From Dermacentor variabilis (Eukaryota > Arthropoda > Arachnida > Ixodida > Ixodidae), in contig NC_134574.1 in assembly GCF_050947875.1 (NCBI RefSeq), forward strand, positions 151,225,434-151,289,433: a stretch of 64,000 nt of DNA, given 5' to 3'. Position numbers and translations under genes: made by a program. Below, one piece after another: positions 35,912 through 48,129 of the stretch (position 1 is its first letter; every line of letters begins with the position of its first letter). The notes beneath the pieces are model-generated. The model worked only from the letters and a program-made list of their open reading frames with translations, searched no databases and had not been told where the DNA came from.

Positions 35912-38341
35912 TTGCAATTGCAATCAATTGCAACACGCTTTCCTTCATCACCGCTGTTCCTACTTGGCGATTTTAATTTACCAAACATCACATGGAATAC
36001 CGACCCCCCTTTAATATCCCCACTCTCACCTCAAGCTCGTGACTTTTTAGATATGTGTTCAGTATTCTCACTCGTGCAGATCTGCGTTCAGGCAACTAGA
36101 ATAACAGCTACCACGGCGAATACATTAGATTTAGTCTTCACTAATCAACCCGATATAGTATCGCCTGTAACGTACCTGCCAGGAATTAGCGACCACTTAG
36201 TTCTACAGTTCGATATTAAACTAGACCGTCCGAAAACTAAAAAGAAGAAAAAGATAATACGAGACTACTACAGAGCAAATTATCAGGCCATAAATAATGC
36301 CCTATCTTCGTTTATTGACGTTTTCCTTAATGGCTTTGAACACCGTAGTGTACAAACTAATTGGAACATGTTCACAGCTATAGTCAACCATCTAACTGAA
36401 CAGTACATTCCTCAACGCACCATTACAACTCACACAAACTCTCCCTGGTACAATAATTACATTAAGCGTTTATCAAATAAAAAGAAGCGTCTCTACCGCA
36501 TTGCAAAGCTTTCACCCACAATTGAACGCTGGGCATCGTATACTGCGGCGTCGAACACATATGTGCAAGCGCTCAAAGACTCCAAAAAGCACTTCGAATC
36601 ACAGGTTCTCCCTTCAATGCTTACCACTAATGTTAAAAAATTTTGGCGTGCAATTATGCCTTCGACTGACAATAGCCTTGCCTTAACAGACTCTTCCGGT
36701 GTTCCAATTCCTTCTGACCTTTCTGCCACCATACTAAACCATACATTTTCAGAAAATTTCACAGCCACATCCAGCACACATATGCCAAGTACACAGCACC
36801 GTAATTATGTTACCATGCCCTCCATAATTGTTGCTCCATCCGGTGTCGTTAAGCTTATTGACGGACTAAGCATTCATTCTGCTCCCGGATACGACTGTAT
36901 TAACTCGAAATTCTTAAAAAACACTTCATATTATTCTTCCATTATACTATCCAAACTTTTCCAGCAATCCCTTGACCATTGTACGCTACCTAATGAGTGG
37001 AAAATAGGCAAAGTGATTCCAGTGTATAAATCTGGCAGCAAAGCATCCCCTCATAATTATCGTCCCATCTCTCTCACCAGTACATGCTGTAAAATGCTCG
37101 AACATATTATTTTTACTAACCTGGTTAATTTCCTTGAATTGAACTCATTTTTTACGTCAGCACAGCATGGTTTTCGGAAATCTTACTCCTGTGAAACCCA
37201 ATTAATATCATTTACACATGCACTACACCATATTCTTGACAAATCATCACTAGCTGATTGTATATTCTTAGATTTTTCAAAAGCATTCGACAAGGTGTGT
37301 CACAAACTATTACTTCATAAACTAAAACTACTTAACATAGACAGTAACCTTTTGAAATGGATTGAATGTTTTCTTCTCAACCGCTCGCAATTTGTTTGTG
37401 CTAACGGCATTAACTCCGGTTTTACAGAAGTCCGTTCAGGTGTTCCACAGGGTTCCGTCCTTGGACCCCTACTGTTCCTAATTTACATTAATGATCTTCC
37501 CTCGCTTATCAACTCCCATATCCATCTATTCGCTGATGATTGCGTCATCTTCAGAGAAGTTACCAATGCTAACGATATTGAATTACTTCAGTCAGACCTT
37601 ACCACGATAGGGAACTGGTGCAATGAATGGTTAATGGAGCTCAATATTAACAAATGCAAAGTCATGCGTGTTTCTAGGAAAACATCTATAATACCGTCGT
37701 ACTACATTAACAACATGTCGTTGGAATCAGTTTCTTCATATAAATATCTTGGTGTTTACATCACTTCTAACCTGAACTGGTCTCTTCATACTGAAAACAT
37801 AATCAAAAACGCTAATCGCATGCTTGGCTACCTACGTCGCAACTTTTTCAACGTACCTACTAATTTGAAACTTTTGTTATATAAAACATTAATACGACCC
37901 AAACTCGAATACGCGACTCCGGTATGGGACCCTGCTCATGAAAATCTAATCACTGACCTCGAGATGGTTCAAAATAACTCTGTACGTTTTATTCTTGCTA
38001 ACTACAACCGCACAGCGAGTATAACTAACATGAAATCTAATCTTTGCCTCCCATCGCTGGCATCTCGCAGAAAAGTGTCTCGTATTGCCCTCTTCCACAA
38101 GTTGTACCATCACCATACCCTACGAGATCACCTCATCCCCCATCCAATTTATGTATCCCGTCGCATTGATCACCAGTACAAAGTTGGTATTTTGTCATGC
38201 AACACTAAAAGTTTTTCACAATCATTCTTGCCGCGAACCTCGCGTGACTGGAACCATCTTCCCGCCGAAGTTGTAGGCCTTATTAATTATGAACAGTTCC
38301 GTGAAGCCTTAGCTAATATTGTATATACAGGTGCCATTTAA
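35912..38341 (+). CDS. LINE ORF2 protein, partial: endonuclease C-terminus plus reverse transcriptase
   Basis: This 809-codon uninterrupted frame begins at a TTG only because the true start is missing; a stop lies about 50 bp upstream. The last part of an APE-type endonuclease comes first: GDFN at residue 19 and SDH at 93. The N-terminal catalytic half is gone. The reverse transcriptase follows, with DFSKAFD at about 454, GVPQGSVLGP at 510 and FADD at 540. These place the three catalytic aspartates at 454, 542 and 543. A thumb and C-terminal region (WDP…EMVQ…RFIL) follows, without RNase H. In the intact element the protein nicks DNA and copies its RNA at the break. With no frameshift or stop the copy looks young, but without a full endonuclease it is unlikely to move itself. 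Confidence 0.9.
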   Translation: MQLQSIATRFPSSPLFLLGDFNLPNITWNTDPPLISPLSPQARDFLDMCSVFSLVQICVQATRITATTANTLDLVFTNQPDIVSPVTYLPGISDHLVLQFDIKLDRPKTKKKKKIIRDYYRANYQAINNALSSFIDVFLNGFEHRSVQTNWNMFTAIVNHLTEQYIPQRTITTHTNSPWYNNYIKRLSNKKKRLYRIAKLSPTIERWASYTAASNTYVQALKDSKKHFESQVLPSMLTTNVKKFWRAIMPSTDNSLALTDSSGVPIPSDLSATILNHTFSENFTATSSTHMPSTQHRNYVTMPSIIVAPSGVVKLIDGLSIHSAPGYDCINSKFLKNTSYYSSIILSKLFQQSLDHCTLPNEWKIGKVIPVYKSGSKASPHNYRPISLTSTCCKMLEHIIFTNLVNFLELNSFFTSAQHGFRKSYSCETQLISFTHALHHILDKSSLADCIFLDFSKAFDKVCHKLLLHKLKLLNIDSNLLKWIECFLLNRSQFVCANGINSGFTEVRSGVPQGSVLGPLLFLIYINDLPSLINSHIHLFADDCVIFREVTNANDIELLQSDLTTIGNWCNEWLMELNINKCKVMRVSRKTSIIPSYYINNMSLESVSSYKYLGVYITSNLNWSLHTENIIKNANRMLGYLRRNFFNVPTNLKLLLYKTLIRPKLEYATPVWDPAHENLITDLEMVQNNSVRFILANYNRTASITNMKSNLCLPSLASRRKVSRIALFHKLYHHHTLRDHLIPHPIYVSRRIDHQYKVGILSCNTKSFSQSFLPRTSRDWNHLPAEVVGLINYEQFREALANIVYTGAI

Positions 38342-38466
38342 ACACTCATGTAAATAACTGTCTTTGTCTTCCTTTTGTATTTACCACTCCCCCTCTGTAA
38401 TGCCCTTGGCCCTGAGGGGTATAATAAATGAAAAAAATGAAATGAAAAAAAAAATGAAATGAAAAA
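35912..38466 (+). mobile_element. CR1/L2-like LINE, 5'-truncated, with short-repeat tail
   Basis: The body encodes the distal part of an endonuclease and a complete reverse transcriptase. It is followed by a 3' UTR containing GTAATGCCCTTGGCCCTGAG and TATAATAAATGAAAAAAATG, and a tail of ATGAA-type repeats instead of pure poly(A). Tails of short repeats are usual in the CR1/L2 group. The 5' side lacks ORF1 and the first half of the endonuclease, consistent with incomplete reverse transcription. I could not find a target-site duplication. Confidence 0.85.
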
Positions 38467-38809
38467 ATGTCCAACGAATCACTGTGACTAAACTGTCGCT
38501 CACTATCTGAACAGAGGTCACTGGAACACTTAGAAAATTTAGCGCTGAAGCCAGACAGAAACTGAGGGAGACAACACATCAGGGTGTCCTCTCCATTCGT
38601 CTTTGTCTGGCTTTGGCGTTATATTTTCGGCATAAACCAACACGAACTCTCTCATTTAACCGTGCTTATTAGCTATTGGATCACCGTCCCCGCTTATCTA
38701 CGGCCCGGAGTGCAGCGAAGGCACTTTAATGCTTTTCGAACACCACCGGCTTGCGCTAGCGCCTTTGGGCGCTATACGCGCATGCTCACACGTTCGCCGC
38801 TTTCTTTTC
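38467..38809. other. unassigned DNA
   Basis: Flank of the LINE. No gene or repeat recognised. Confidence 0.4.
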
Positions 38810-38935
38810 GCTCTCTCCTTTCTAGTTTTCGGTTGCTCTTTCCAACGAGAGGTATCCAACCAGACGCCTTCCTGGTTAACATCCCTGCCTCCTCTCTTTA
38901 ATTTCTCTCCTCCTCTTTTTTATTTCATCTTACGG
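38810..38935 (+). repeat. pyrimidine-rich dispersed repeat, copy A, forward
   Basis: CTCTTTCCAACGAGAGGTAT, then CCAACCAGACGCCTTCCTGG and TTAACATCCCTGCCTCCTCT, align with the copies at 43.5 kb (reverse) and 48.1 kb (forward). The shared core is 'CAAACCGGA…CTGGTTAACCTCCCTGCCTT' flanked by C/T-rich sequence. Confidence 0.5.
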
Positions 38936-39789
38936 GTCAGCCCCTGAAATTTGGAGGGTGAGTAGCGGCCACGCTCACGTGAGTGGAATCTTGCGTGCGC
39001 GACACACCGCTGGCGGCGACGCACGCCTCGCTTCGTGCGTGGAGCAGCTCAAGCGAAGGCTTTTAGTATATATATATATATACATTCGTAGCTGAAGCAA
39101 GTTTGCTATCGTGTCTAGTTTGACGGGGCGTCACACCCAGACTCTTCCTTTGTTGACACATATTCAGCAGGCACATGTCCAAGCTCCGCTGCTGAAAATA
39201 GCGGTCTGTACATTTTATCCAAAAAACGCGAAGGAAAGTGACCGCGATAGGTGTGGAGACCGTTGGAAGATTAAACATATATACCTTCTCGTGCCAGATG
39301 TGCGAACCTTTTAGCGGAACGTGTCAAGGTGCGAATTTGTGTACCTTTCTCGTCTGTTGACTGTGCGCTCCAAATCGGTCCTAATGGCCAATGTCGTTAA
39401 GCGTGCTTTCTGCGGAAATGGTAGGCGTGTTGTCGCCGGAAGCCTCTCAGCTGCTACTATAAATGCGATGTGCTTTCGCATTCGCGGACGAAACCGCGGA
39501 ACATTTTAGAGTAGCGGCCGCAGGCTTTTTTGTAAATCAGCCGGTATATGCGGAGCCTCAATAAACTGATTACTTTTTTCTATTGTTATTCCTTTTTTCT
39601 TACTTTATCGCGTTCAAGTAGCAAGAAATCTGTGTGCGCGAACAGAACCATATACCTGTTAAATAGTTTGTCGTGATTCAACGCATATATCACTGTCAGT
39701 GGTTGAAGGAGGCATGACTGCACATATTTGTCATGTAGGAGCCCGTCAAACGAAGATAACAAAACCACTAAAACCTACAATTCCAATTT
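38936..39789. other. unassigned DNA
   Basis: A short TA run lies at 39067-39082. Nothing else recognised. Confidence 0.45.
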
Positions 39790-39840
39790 TTCTTCATCGT
39801 CATTCATGTAGTGAAACCCACTGCAGGACGTCATGAACTC
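39790..39840 (-). repeat. short RTE-like LINE 3' end relic, reverse
   Basis: CATCGTCATTCATGTAGTGA followed by AACCCACTGCAGGACG matches the reversed 3' terminus of the RTE-like family, where TCATCATC is followed by CCACTGCAGG. It is about 50 bp and too short to give more. Confidence 0.4.
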
Positions 39841-42800
39841 TAAGCGATATCCCGTTAGCACACATTTGCGTATAAATTCATTACTGCGCAATAAATCGAT
39901 GCGACAGGCTCTGCAAAACTTCAATCAATAACCGTTCTTTGAGCAACTGTCAGAAAAGATTAGATTTCTCTGATTGGTTGCACGAAAGTCCAGCCCAAAC
40001 AGGTCGCCTCGTTTTGAAACAATGAGAAATTAGCTCCACAGCGGAGAAAGAAGCGTGCTTACTGATGCTTAGTCAAGATGAGTCACTGGTGAGTGCTAAG
40101 ATAACAACTGTTGCCAGCAGGGGGCAAAAAGGCTCGCCTCCTCAGCCAAATGCAGCTTATTTGACGATGTAAGCCTGACAAATTAGCAGTGGCGTACGAG
40201 ATCTCGATCGCGCAAACGCCAGTGGCTCCCTCTGGCATGTTTTCTGCCGGCGCCAACCAGGTAGCTTAGCGCGCTGACTTCACGCTTCACCGGACGCATC
40301 ACAGCTGGATCTCCGATGACCTCAGCACGTGCGTGACCTGCGGAGGCCGACCCGATTAAAGTAGACAAGCGGTGGGTGGCGTCCATTTTGGTTTAGAAGT
40401 GGTGCCAGCGTCTGTGCATGAGTGGTGAGCAAAAACACGAAGCTTTACAGATTTTTCTTGCGCATACTTTTGTACAATAAACGTCGCTTCTACGAAGTAT
40501 TAGTCAAACCAAGCACAATTTAACAATTCATGCTGTTGCCACTGTGTAACGTGGGCAGTGAAATTTCATGTTTTGTACTTTTGTGCACACTTCAGGCTAC
40601 AGTACCTGTTCTGAAATCCGCTTTAAAATGACACGACAGATTCCTTGAGCAGTACCCATGCTCTTGTACCATGGAACAGCGCTGGCTGTGCTTTGGGTGC
40701 AGCAAAGGCGCCCCTAGTTCTTCTCCAGCGCATTGGCCTGAACCATACATTCTAGTTGCTTAGTGTCGTTGCGTAATTAAAATACATTCGCTTAAAACAT
40801 ACCTGGCATCAAATAAAGAATATATCTATCGGGTTTTCCTGTTCTGTCTTTTTTATGTTACAATAATTTTAAAAGAAGTCCTATCGGAGTATTTATTATG
40901 GCTCGCGCTAAGCCTTCTCTTAAAACAGATAGAAAAATGCGCAGAAAAATGTTCAAGATCACTCAGCACAGTTTCACGTCGCTATGAACCATTATTTATG
41001 AGCAATGAAGACATCGCAGATTTAAAATAAAATAGCAGTCCCACATCGGGGCACAAATTAGCACAAAGACCTAATTTCAAAGGGACAGGGCGACCAGAAC
41101 GCTAATACACAGAAAGCGCTAACGTAAACCCGCATCAGAAACATCTAACAAGCTGACGTACTGGGCCCATACTCAACCACTGCGTAATGTCCACTCTTAC
41201 TAGTAATAAAGAAAGTAGTGCAGCAACATTAAGGCATCTCTCGTGCAACAAGAAAAAGAAAGTCTGTGATGATTAAGCAAACCCGGTAAATGTAGCCTTA
41301 GCGCTCTGGGCATGAACGGGCACTCTTGTTGTAGTCGGCTGCGAAGTACTAATTGGGTGTTTCCCATAACACAGGATCACTCTATACACAACAGCGGCGC
41401 ATTCAGTTCGAGTCAAGTGTGCACAGACGTCTCACCGCTAAACGCTATTCCGAATGGATAGATGCGTACCAGCATTCCCTTCTAAACGAGATGCCCTCAA
41501 CGTCTACCAAGCTCGGCCGGTTTTCCTTATTTGCTTGCGTCTTTCTCTACACCGCTGACACACTTAGTTTGGCATAACCAACCATGAAAAGGTTAAGGAC
41601 CTCTGTGCTAAACTAAGTACAAAATCTAACGCCATGTAAGTACAGCGTAAATTAAAGAAACATGGTGTCTGAACATCAAGGGACACTACCGGCATCGCGC
41701 GACGACTGCCCTTTGGTGGCTACAACAGCGCCCTTTCAGTTGGAAAGAGTTTGCCGTAACTTCAGCAAAGGTGCCGCTTGATCGCGTTTAGTTGAGGGGT
41801 GAGAGATCAAGATGGGTAACGTGCGTGTGTGTGTGAGGTAGGAGAGGGGGGGGGGGGAGAGCTGGAGAGCACCTGGGAGTAGGGGAGGCATGGGTTTCTT
41901 CCCACAGGCTCGGGGGAACGTTCCCTTTTGTGCTTCCAGTTAGTTCGTTTCACTGGTTATTGAAGTGGCGACTGAATTCTTTCTGCGCCGTTGGAGGGGT
42001 GTTTGAATGCTCCAGGTCACTTTTTTTTTACTTTAGTGAGATTGCGGTGCAATCTTCACGGGAAAGCCATCGACTACTCTGAACGGGGTGAGCTATCGAA
42101 AAAAAAAAAAAGACATGTCGAGTACATAAGCAATACCTTTAAAGCCAAGGCACGAGTTAAGTGGTGGCTGTGGAACACCTACATTGTGTGCCGGGAATGT
42201 TCAAAAGAAAGAAATTGTGTTGGAGGGGCTAGGACGAGGGGGGGGGGGGGGAGTCGGAGAGAAATGCTTAACGCAGTTACACTCTAGACATGGTAACCTT
42301 TATAAAAGTCACTTTCCCACATTTACAGTGGTCATTACTCTTTTTTCTAATTGATGACAAAGCTGCGAACGCTTGGATGCCTTGGCAACTTTTTGCAATG
42401 TGTAGAAATAACATGTATGTTATAATTCACCCAGGAAATGTGTACAGGAAATCGGCAGCACGGGTCATGTTTGCATGTTTTAACATAAAACCTGGTACGC
42501 TAGTTATTTTGACTTGATTGATGCAGGCACAAGGCATCAAGTTACTGCCTAAGGTACTGCGTGTATCGAATACAGCGTCTTCCAGTAACATAAATAGAAT
42601 GTTGATGGCGTGTTTCCCACGTTTTAGCCATCATTGTCTCTTTCTGAGACCAGGCAAGCCGACCGAACGTGTAATTTTAGTGCTTAACGGTGACTGCACG
42701 AGCGGAAGTGATGGCCGCCCACTCACGTTCCGTGACCACGGGCGGTTTGGAACCGAAAGCGACCCACTGCTTCGACTGTGCTTATATCACAGGCCGATGA

Positions 42801-43108
42801 ACGCGTGAAGTCAAGGGTGTCAGAGTGCTATTGACGGCACCATTGGTAATTACCACGTGTAGTGCTGCTCTTGCAGGTTTTGCTGCCCCAAAAGCAGCCA
42901 GGTTAACATCTCTCTTCGTTTTCGCCTCTTCAAGGGTGAGCTATCTTTCTTTTTTTTTATGTTTACAGTTATTCCTTTCTTTTCTCCTGCTGACTGGGGA
43001 AAAAGATTACGTGCTTCAGAAAAACCTTTGAATTGAGATGCGTGGGAAAGCTCTCGCATTTAGCTTTGCACTTGCATTATTCACACTTAAAAAACAATTC
43101 TTGAAGCT
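39841..43108. other. unassigned DNA with poly-G runs and weak promoter-like patches
   Basis: G runs of about 12-14 bases occur at 41846-41857 and 42238-42251. A minus-strand ATG at 40386 in the context CAAAATGGACGCC starts a 67-codon frame without recognised content. At 42703-42715 CGGAAGTGATGGC resembles an ETS site overlapping an ATG. Neither is followed by a convincing exon. No named repeat. Confidence 0.4.
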
Positions 43109-43302
43109 TACGTACCGGAACCACGATATTATTATGAGGCACATCCTATTGCGTAACTGCTGATTAATTTGTACCTTCGGGGTCCTTAATGTGCGCCTAA
43201 ATTTAAGTACACCAGCGTTTTTGGCATTCCTTCCCTATCACAATGCGGCCACCACGGCCGGGATCAGACAAATGATCTCGAGCTAAGCGGCGCCACGCCT
43301 TA
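43109..43302 (-). mobile_element. tRNA-headed tick SINE, reverse, near full length
   Basis: Reversed landmarks in order are CCGGAACCACGATATTATTA and TGAGGCAC (tail side), TTCGGGGTCCTTAATGTGCG, CCTAAATTTAAGTACACC, AATGCGGCCACCACGGCCGG and GATCTCGAGCTAAGCGGCGC (head side). This is the most complete copy in the window. Confidence 0.75.
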
Positions 43303-43519
43303 TCCACGGAACACGGGTATGTTTTGCAGTTCACGGTATCGTGACACCTTATAGCGACGCTGTACGTACTTTCTGCTCTAGAACATTATATACTGGCCCG
43401 TTTGCTCACTTAGTTGTGTAGCCTGGCACTAATTATTTAGTACCTCGAGGATACTCAAGTTAGTCAAACACTCGAAGACAGCCCTTTAATTTTTTTAGAA
43501 AAACTTTGCCGCGCAAACA
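43303..43519. other. unassigned DNA
   Basis: Spacer between a SINE and a dispersed repeat. Nothing recognised. Confidence 0.4.
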
Positions 43520-43660
43520 AGACGAGGACAGAAGGAGAGAGGGAGAGAGAGAGATAGCAAAGAGAGGAAAGGCAGGCAGGTCAACCAGACGAGCATCCGG
43601 TTTGCTACCCTACACTGGGGGCAGGGAGAGAGGGAACAGAAAGAGGAAAACGGGATAGAG
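43520..43660 (-). repeat. pyrimidine-rich dispersed repeat, copy B, reverse
   Basis: The plus strand shows purine-rich GAGAGGGAGAGAGAGAGA, then AAAGGCAGGCAGGTCAACCA, GACGAGCATCCGGTTTGCTA and CCCTACACTGGGGGCAGGG. This is the reverse complement of the copy at 48.1 kb, with the core conserved over about 60 bp. Confidence 0.65.
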
Positions 43661-44469
43661 GGAACACTGTGTGTGCACGCAGCAAAGTGCCTGGAAATCA
43701 AGTCCAAGCATGTGCTCCGCCGATATGTTAGGCTGTCGTCATTCTGCTGTCTGAAGCTAACCTTGGTGCTTCCACATAGCTTGTGATGCACGATATATTG
43801 TCACGTACTGCAACTTACTGCTGACACCCACCGGCTCCTTGGTTTTCACTGGTGACTTCAACGTGCGTCACCAGTACAGAAGGAAAACGCATGAGAGCAG
43901 GCGCAGTGCTGAAAACTTTGGTTCGCGATAACCAGCTAGCCCATTGCAACATTATTGCGCCTTTCTTCGTATCATTTGCGCCTGCTTGACTCACAACTTT
44001 ACTTGCTTAATTGTTCACCCCAGTTGTACCCTCCTCTCTCTTTCTCTCTTCAGCCCACTTGACGACAGAGCGTTCACACTTGCGAACAAAGTTATACCGG
44101 ACACGCATGCTCAATACCTGCAATGTGATTTTTAAGCCTCCGTGGTGCGCAACATATGTCGACGCCAGACTAGAAGAAAGACGAAAAAAATATGTGCACT
44201 TAAGCTCCACCTGCTGCAAAGTTTATTGGGGCGGCAGCCGAGTCATACGTGCCGCGCAATAAACAGCACGTTTCGTATTTATGTCTCCACGCTGTTCCCA
44301 CTCGCACGCGGGTGTACACCATCGCAACTCTTCCGTTCCCGACCAATGAAAACAAAGCAGGGGAGAAGCTGTAAATGTGACGCCCTCTCGGCAAACGAAA
44401 ACACAATCAACGAACTGAGCACCTCTGCGAGCATATTGTAATTCATACGTTTTCCTTCGTCACTGTGCA
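43661..44469. other. unassigned DNA
   Basis: No gene or repeat recognised. Frames of 60-99 codons are overlapped on the other strand. Confidence 0.4.
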
Positions 44470-45250
44470 CACCAACCAGCCTGTCCCGCTCGGAGAACCC
44501 AGCGCCAGAGTCACGGTGCGAAAACGCAGCACGGAAGTAAAGCGTGAGTTACGCCGTCGGTTTCTGCCGCGAAGCTGGACGGGTTAAAACAAAAGGGGGT
44601 TTCATATTTAGGTGAGCCTTGCAGGGGCCTGCCTCCCTTTGCGTGGCGTAAGGCAGGGGCTATTTAGGCGCGCCAGAACAGCGCGTACTACCACCGCCCA
44701 GCTCACCGTAATAACTTCGTCAGCGTCATCCCTACGCGCCTGCTTGCGTTTTACGGCTCGCGGAACACTTGGCGCTCGCGCTCTAATGGGCGAGACGAAG
44801 GGGGGGGGGAGGGAGGGGGTGAAGCGCCCACAGTGCTCGCCAGATGGCTCTGAGCCTCGCGCTCTGTTTCAAACCACCACGTCTCCGAGAGCTCTCTCTC
44901 TCTCTCATCCGCTAGCCCTCTATTGATTGGGGCTTACAATACGCACCCTGCTGGGCTTCCTTGTTTCGAGTGTAACCCTAGGCGCACGTGCCGTTTCATC
45001 ACTAGCGTTGTTCGGTGACAAAGATGAGTCGGCGTATTGTTTTCCCAAGTTTTTGAAGACAGGATGAGCGGGAGGCGCTTCCGGTTTTCGGTGAAGGTCT
45101 CATTAACGAGCGTACCACGTTACTTCTCGGCGACTCGCCTGACTGGAGAAGTACGGCTGTCGGCGTGGGGTGCGATACTGACACCGCGGTGATGTCGGCT
45201 ATCGGCGCCTGTTTAAAACAGTTGCAGCTGCGAGCTGTGCTCTATCATTT
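44470..45250. promoter_or_regulatory. CpG-rich block, possible regulatory region
   Basis: The block is GC- and CpG-rich with two TATTTAGG elements about 55 bp apart, a G run near 44806 and a CTCTCTCT patch near 44894. The widest frames on both strands have GC-driven composition. No exon with splice sites is apparent, so promoter identity is only a possibility. Confidence 0.2.
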
Positions 45251-46099
45251 ACGGCTAGTGATGACACGTGGAAGCTGTCAGGTTCCTCCTCTTTTTTTTT
45301 TTTGTCCGCTTTTTGTGCGCGTGCGCATAGGTGGGTAAGTGTCCGGGCGTGCTTACGGTGTGTAAATTGTATAATACACATCCCTACAAATGCACGGACG
45401 CTGCGTCGGTGCAATGTCCATCATTCGCGACATGCGCTGGAGTATGTTGTATTTGTAGTTGAATGTTAATATCTTTACTGTAATGAATGGAGGCACGCTA
45501 GGGAGTATCGGCTGTTAGCGCCTTATCTGCGGCAGCTACGAAAGAATGGTGTTCTTACGAAACTCTGTGTTGGGGAGGACTTGTTATACATTTTTGAGCA
45601 AGATCTCTCTCTACATGCTTTCTCCAAAAAAGAAACGTCATAAGGCGTGAAGGATTTCAGCTCGACATTTTCGCCGTCAACTTCGAGAACCCATGCACAG
45701 AGTGGCTTGTGATTAATGCTTTCGTGTATTTTGTGCTTGTTCTATACTGGCATCTTCACGAATTTGGCGACTGCCTTGCACTCCCATCTCCCAGCTTTTG
45801 TCTGCGTGTGTTGAGCGAAGATAATCAGATTCCCACAAAAGGACGCTTCCTCGCCCACAAAAGGGAAAAGGTGGCGAGAAGTCTGCCACAGTGCTGAGTC
45901 CACCGTTTCCTCCCACGGCTCTTCTCCAGACGGTCGGGTGTCGTCCGACGCGCAAGTGGCTGTCAGAATTGCGCGCCAACCAATCTGTCAGCCGAGCGAG
46001 ATACTGGAGTCCCGAAGGGGAAAGCTTACCTCGGACGTAGCCAATTCGGGAGAAAGGAAAAGTAGGGACCGCGTCGAGACTGCTCGTTGACAAAAAGAA

Positions 46100-46101
<2 letters not shown>
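45251..46101. other. unassigned DNA
   Basis: A 126-codon minus-strand frame at 45713-46093 contains a donor-like CGAG|GTAAGC near 46030. It lacks a convincing acceptor or known domain. Confidence 0.4.

Positions 46102-46134
<33 letters not shown>
46102..46134. repeat. (TA)n microsatellite
   Basis: About 33 bp of uninterrupted AT/TA dinucleotides. Confidence 0.95.
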
Positions 46135-46140
<6 letters not shown>

Positions 46141-48129
46141 GTGGTGGAGCTAGCTACATTTTATGGTTTACTGCCTGCAAGAAATACAGCCCAATTCAGG
46201 AGTCAGGATCAGTGTTTCGGGTCATCTGCTACCCAAGATATGCTACACAAGGCCGTGGTTTCCACCAAAGATACCTGAACTTCTCTTTTTAAATGACACT
46301 ACAGTGAACGCAGATTTACAACACCGTGAAGTGGCAAAGGCTCAGCCTAACTAGTCCGGAGCCGTGCTCCGGGACACGATCGTGGCGCGCAGCCACCTTG
46401 GTCTGCCGGCCTCTCGGTCATGTTAACTAGCTCAATTACATGTGGTTGGGATCACGTGTGGGAGATTATATATTCATGATTTTTTGTAATAAATGCCACT
46501 TGGTGGAAGTCGGTGTTTGTCCTTGTCGCTTTTTCTTCTTTTCTGTGTCCACTCTCGCGCTGGTTATGCATCATCACGGAATAGCAACTAGCCCGGTCTG
46601 ACACCTTGCTGTCGGTCAAACTGTCCCCCAACGCGGCGGACAGGTTAGCGGATAGCCAAAATGAGCCCAGTTTGACACGACATGGGTGCTCTCTTGGTAG
46701 TTTTGGATTTTCCCGCGTGGCACATATAGAAGGCATAAAATGCCACATAAGGATGCGGAGGGCGCTTTTGGGATGAGTCCCGTTGACCTTTGTGCTTCCT
46801 CTCCCTGTTTTATTGGGCTGTTGGCGCGCAGTGGAGCAAAGAAGGGCTTACATATAAGTAAAATGTCAATGGGCTTCTTAAAACATAAATTGATTATGTC
46901 GATGTTCCAGCCTGACCAGTCACTTATTTAGCACTCTACATTATTTTTTTTTCTCAGAAAGGCCGACCTCCGGCCTGATTCTCAACAGCATGAAGAGTTG
47001 TTTGGAAGAAGCGTTTCAAGTTTTCACTTATAGCATTGTGGCAACCGAAGCGTGATACCGAGATGTCGTAGCCCCAGGCATGAGCAACCAGAAGAAGTAA
47101 CTTACAGTGGTCTGAGTTTTGGTACGGTTTGTGTAAAAAACGTGAACGGTAGCAATCCTATAGCCAGAAAAAGCACCTCATTGAAATATTTAGGCTTCGA
47201 GCGTTCTCAGTAACTTACTTTCGTACCATTTCTTGTTTTGTTGAAAGTTATCAAGTTCTCCCAGGCCACAGCATCAGCGGGAACGGAACTTGCGGTTCTC
47301 GGAGGCGCTGTTGACTACATACATCAAAAGCCACTAAAAACGGTGGACCGTATTTGGTGATTCGAAGGCGACGCTTCGAACCGTGCAATCAGACTTTCTT
47401 CACAGCCCTCATGAACAGCTGGCCTCCGAAATCAGAAAAATCTCACCATGACGCAGTTAAAAAATGACGGCCGCCTAATCAAATTTCAGCAGTTGTCATG
47501 CCGTTGTGGCATCATCGCTAACGTACGAACCGGCGAAGCAGCACGTTAATCCCACCAAGTCCAACGTGTAACGGTCAGATTGTCAGAGTGTGTTGCGGGT
47601 AAGCAACTTTGCCTAATTGCTCGTTTCTACGCATTAGAGCATTATAATTCAGTGAAATGGGCCAACCTGGCCACTGCGCTCCATTATAGAACCTTTCACT
47701 GAGCCTTCGACTTAGTATGCGGTCTATCTCACTGTGACGCAATATTACTGCTTCGCTTGTGGTTGGGTGTCGGCTTTTACAAACGCCTACTGTTTCCCTA
47801 TCGGCCGGATGAACAGTGCCTCGTACAGCATTTGTGATTGCGACAAAACCGTGGTACATGTCCCCCGCTACTCGCCCTCCGTTGGACTTTGAGAGACAAG
47901 CACTGCGTGCAGCATTAAGCCCAGTAGATGAGAGGGCGTTCACAATAAAAAAAAAGAAGAGATTTCGGGACCAAGAACTCAAAGGTAAAGCGCCAGGAGA
48001 GTCAAGAGCTAGAGCACTGCTGCATTTTAAGAAGAATACTGAGTTTTGTAGACCGCCCTTGATTCGCGCGGACAACGCTGTTCTATACGTGTGCACGCAC
48101 ACCACTACTTATTCCTTTCATACTCTCTT
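46135..48129. other. unassigned DNA
   Basis: A 176-codon minus-strand frame at 47575-48105 and a 117-codon plus-strand frame overlap each other. Neither shows recognisable motifs or family similarity. No repeat named. Confidence 0.4.

Noticed and set aside
36493..36777. 94-codon minus-strand frame inside the LINE
   Set aside because: It is antisense to the reverse transcriptase gene and has no independent evidence.
43796..43880. Possible LTR start (TGTCACGTACTG…)
   Set aside because: No matching second LTR, primer-binding site or gag/pol remnant was seen.
45713..46093. 126-codon minus-strand frame with a donor-like GAG|GTAAGC
   Set aside because: It has no convincing acceptor, no ATG and no recognised content; the frame begins at a TTG beside the TA microsatellite.
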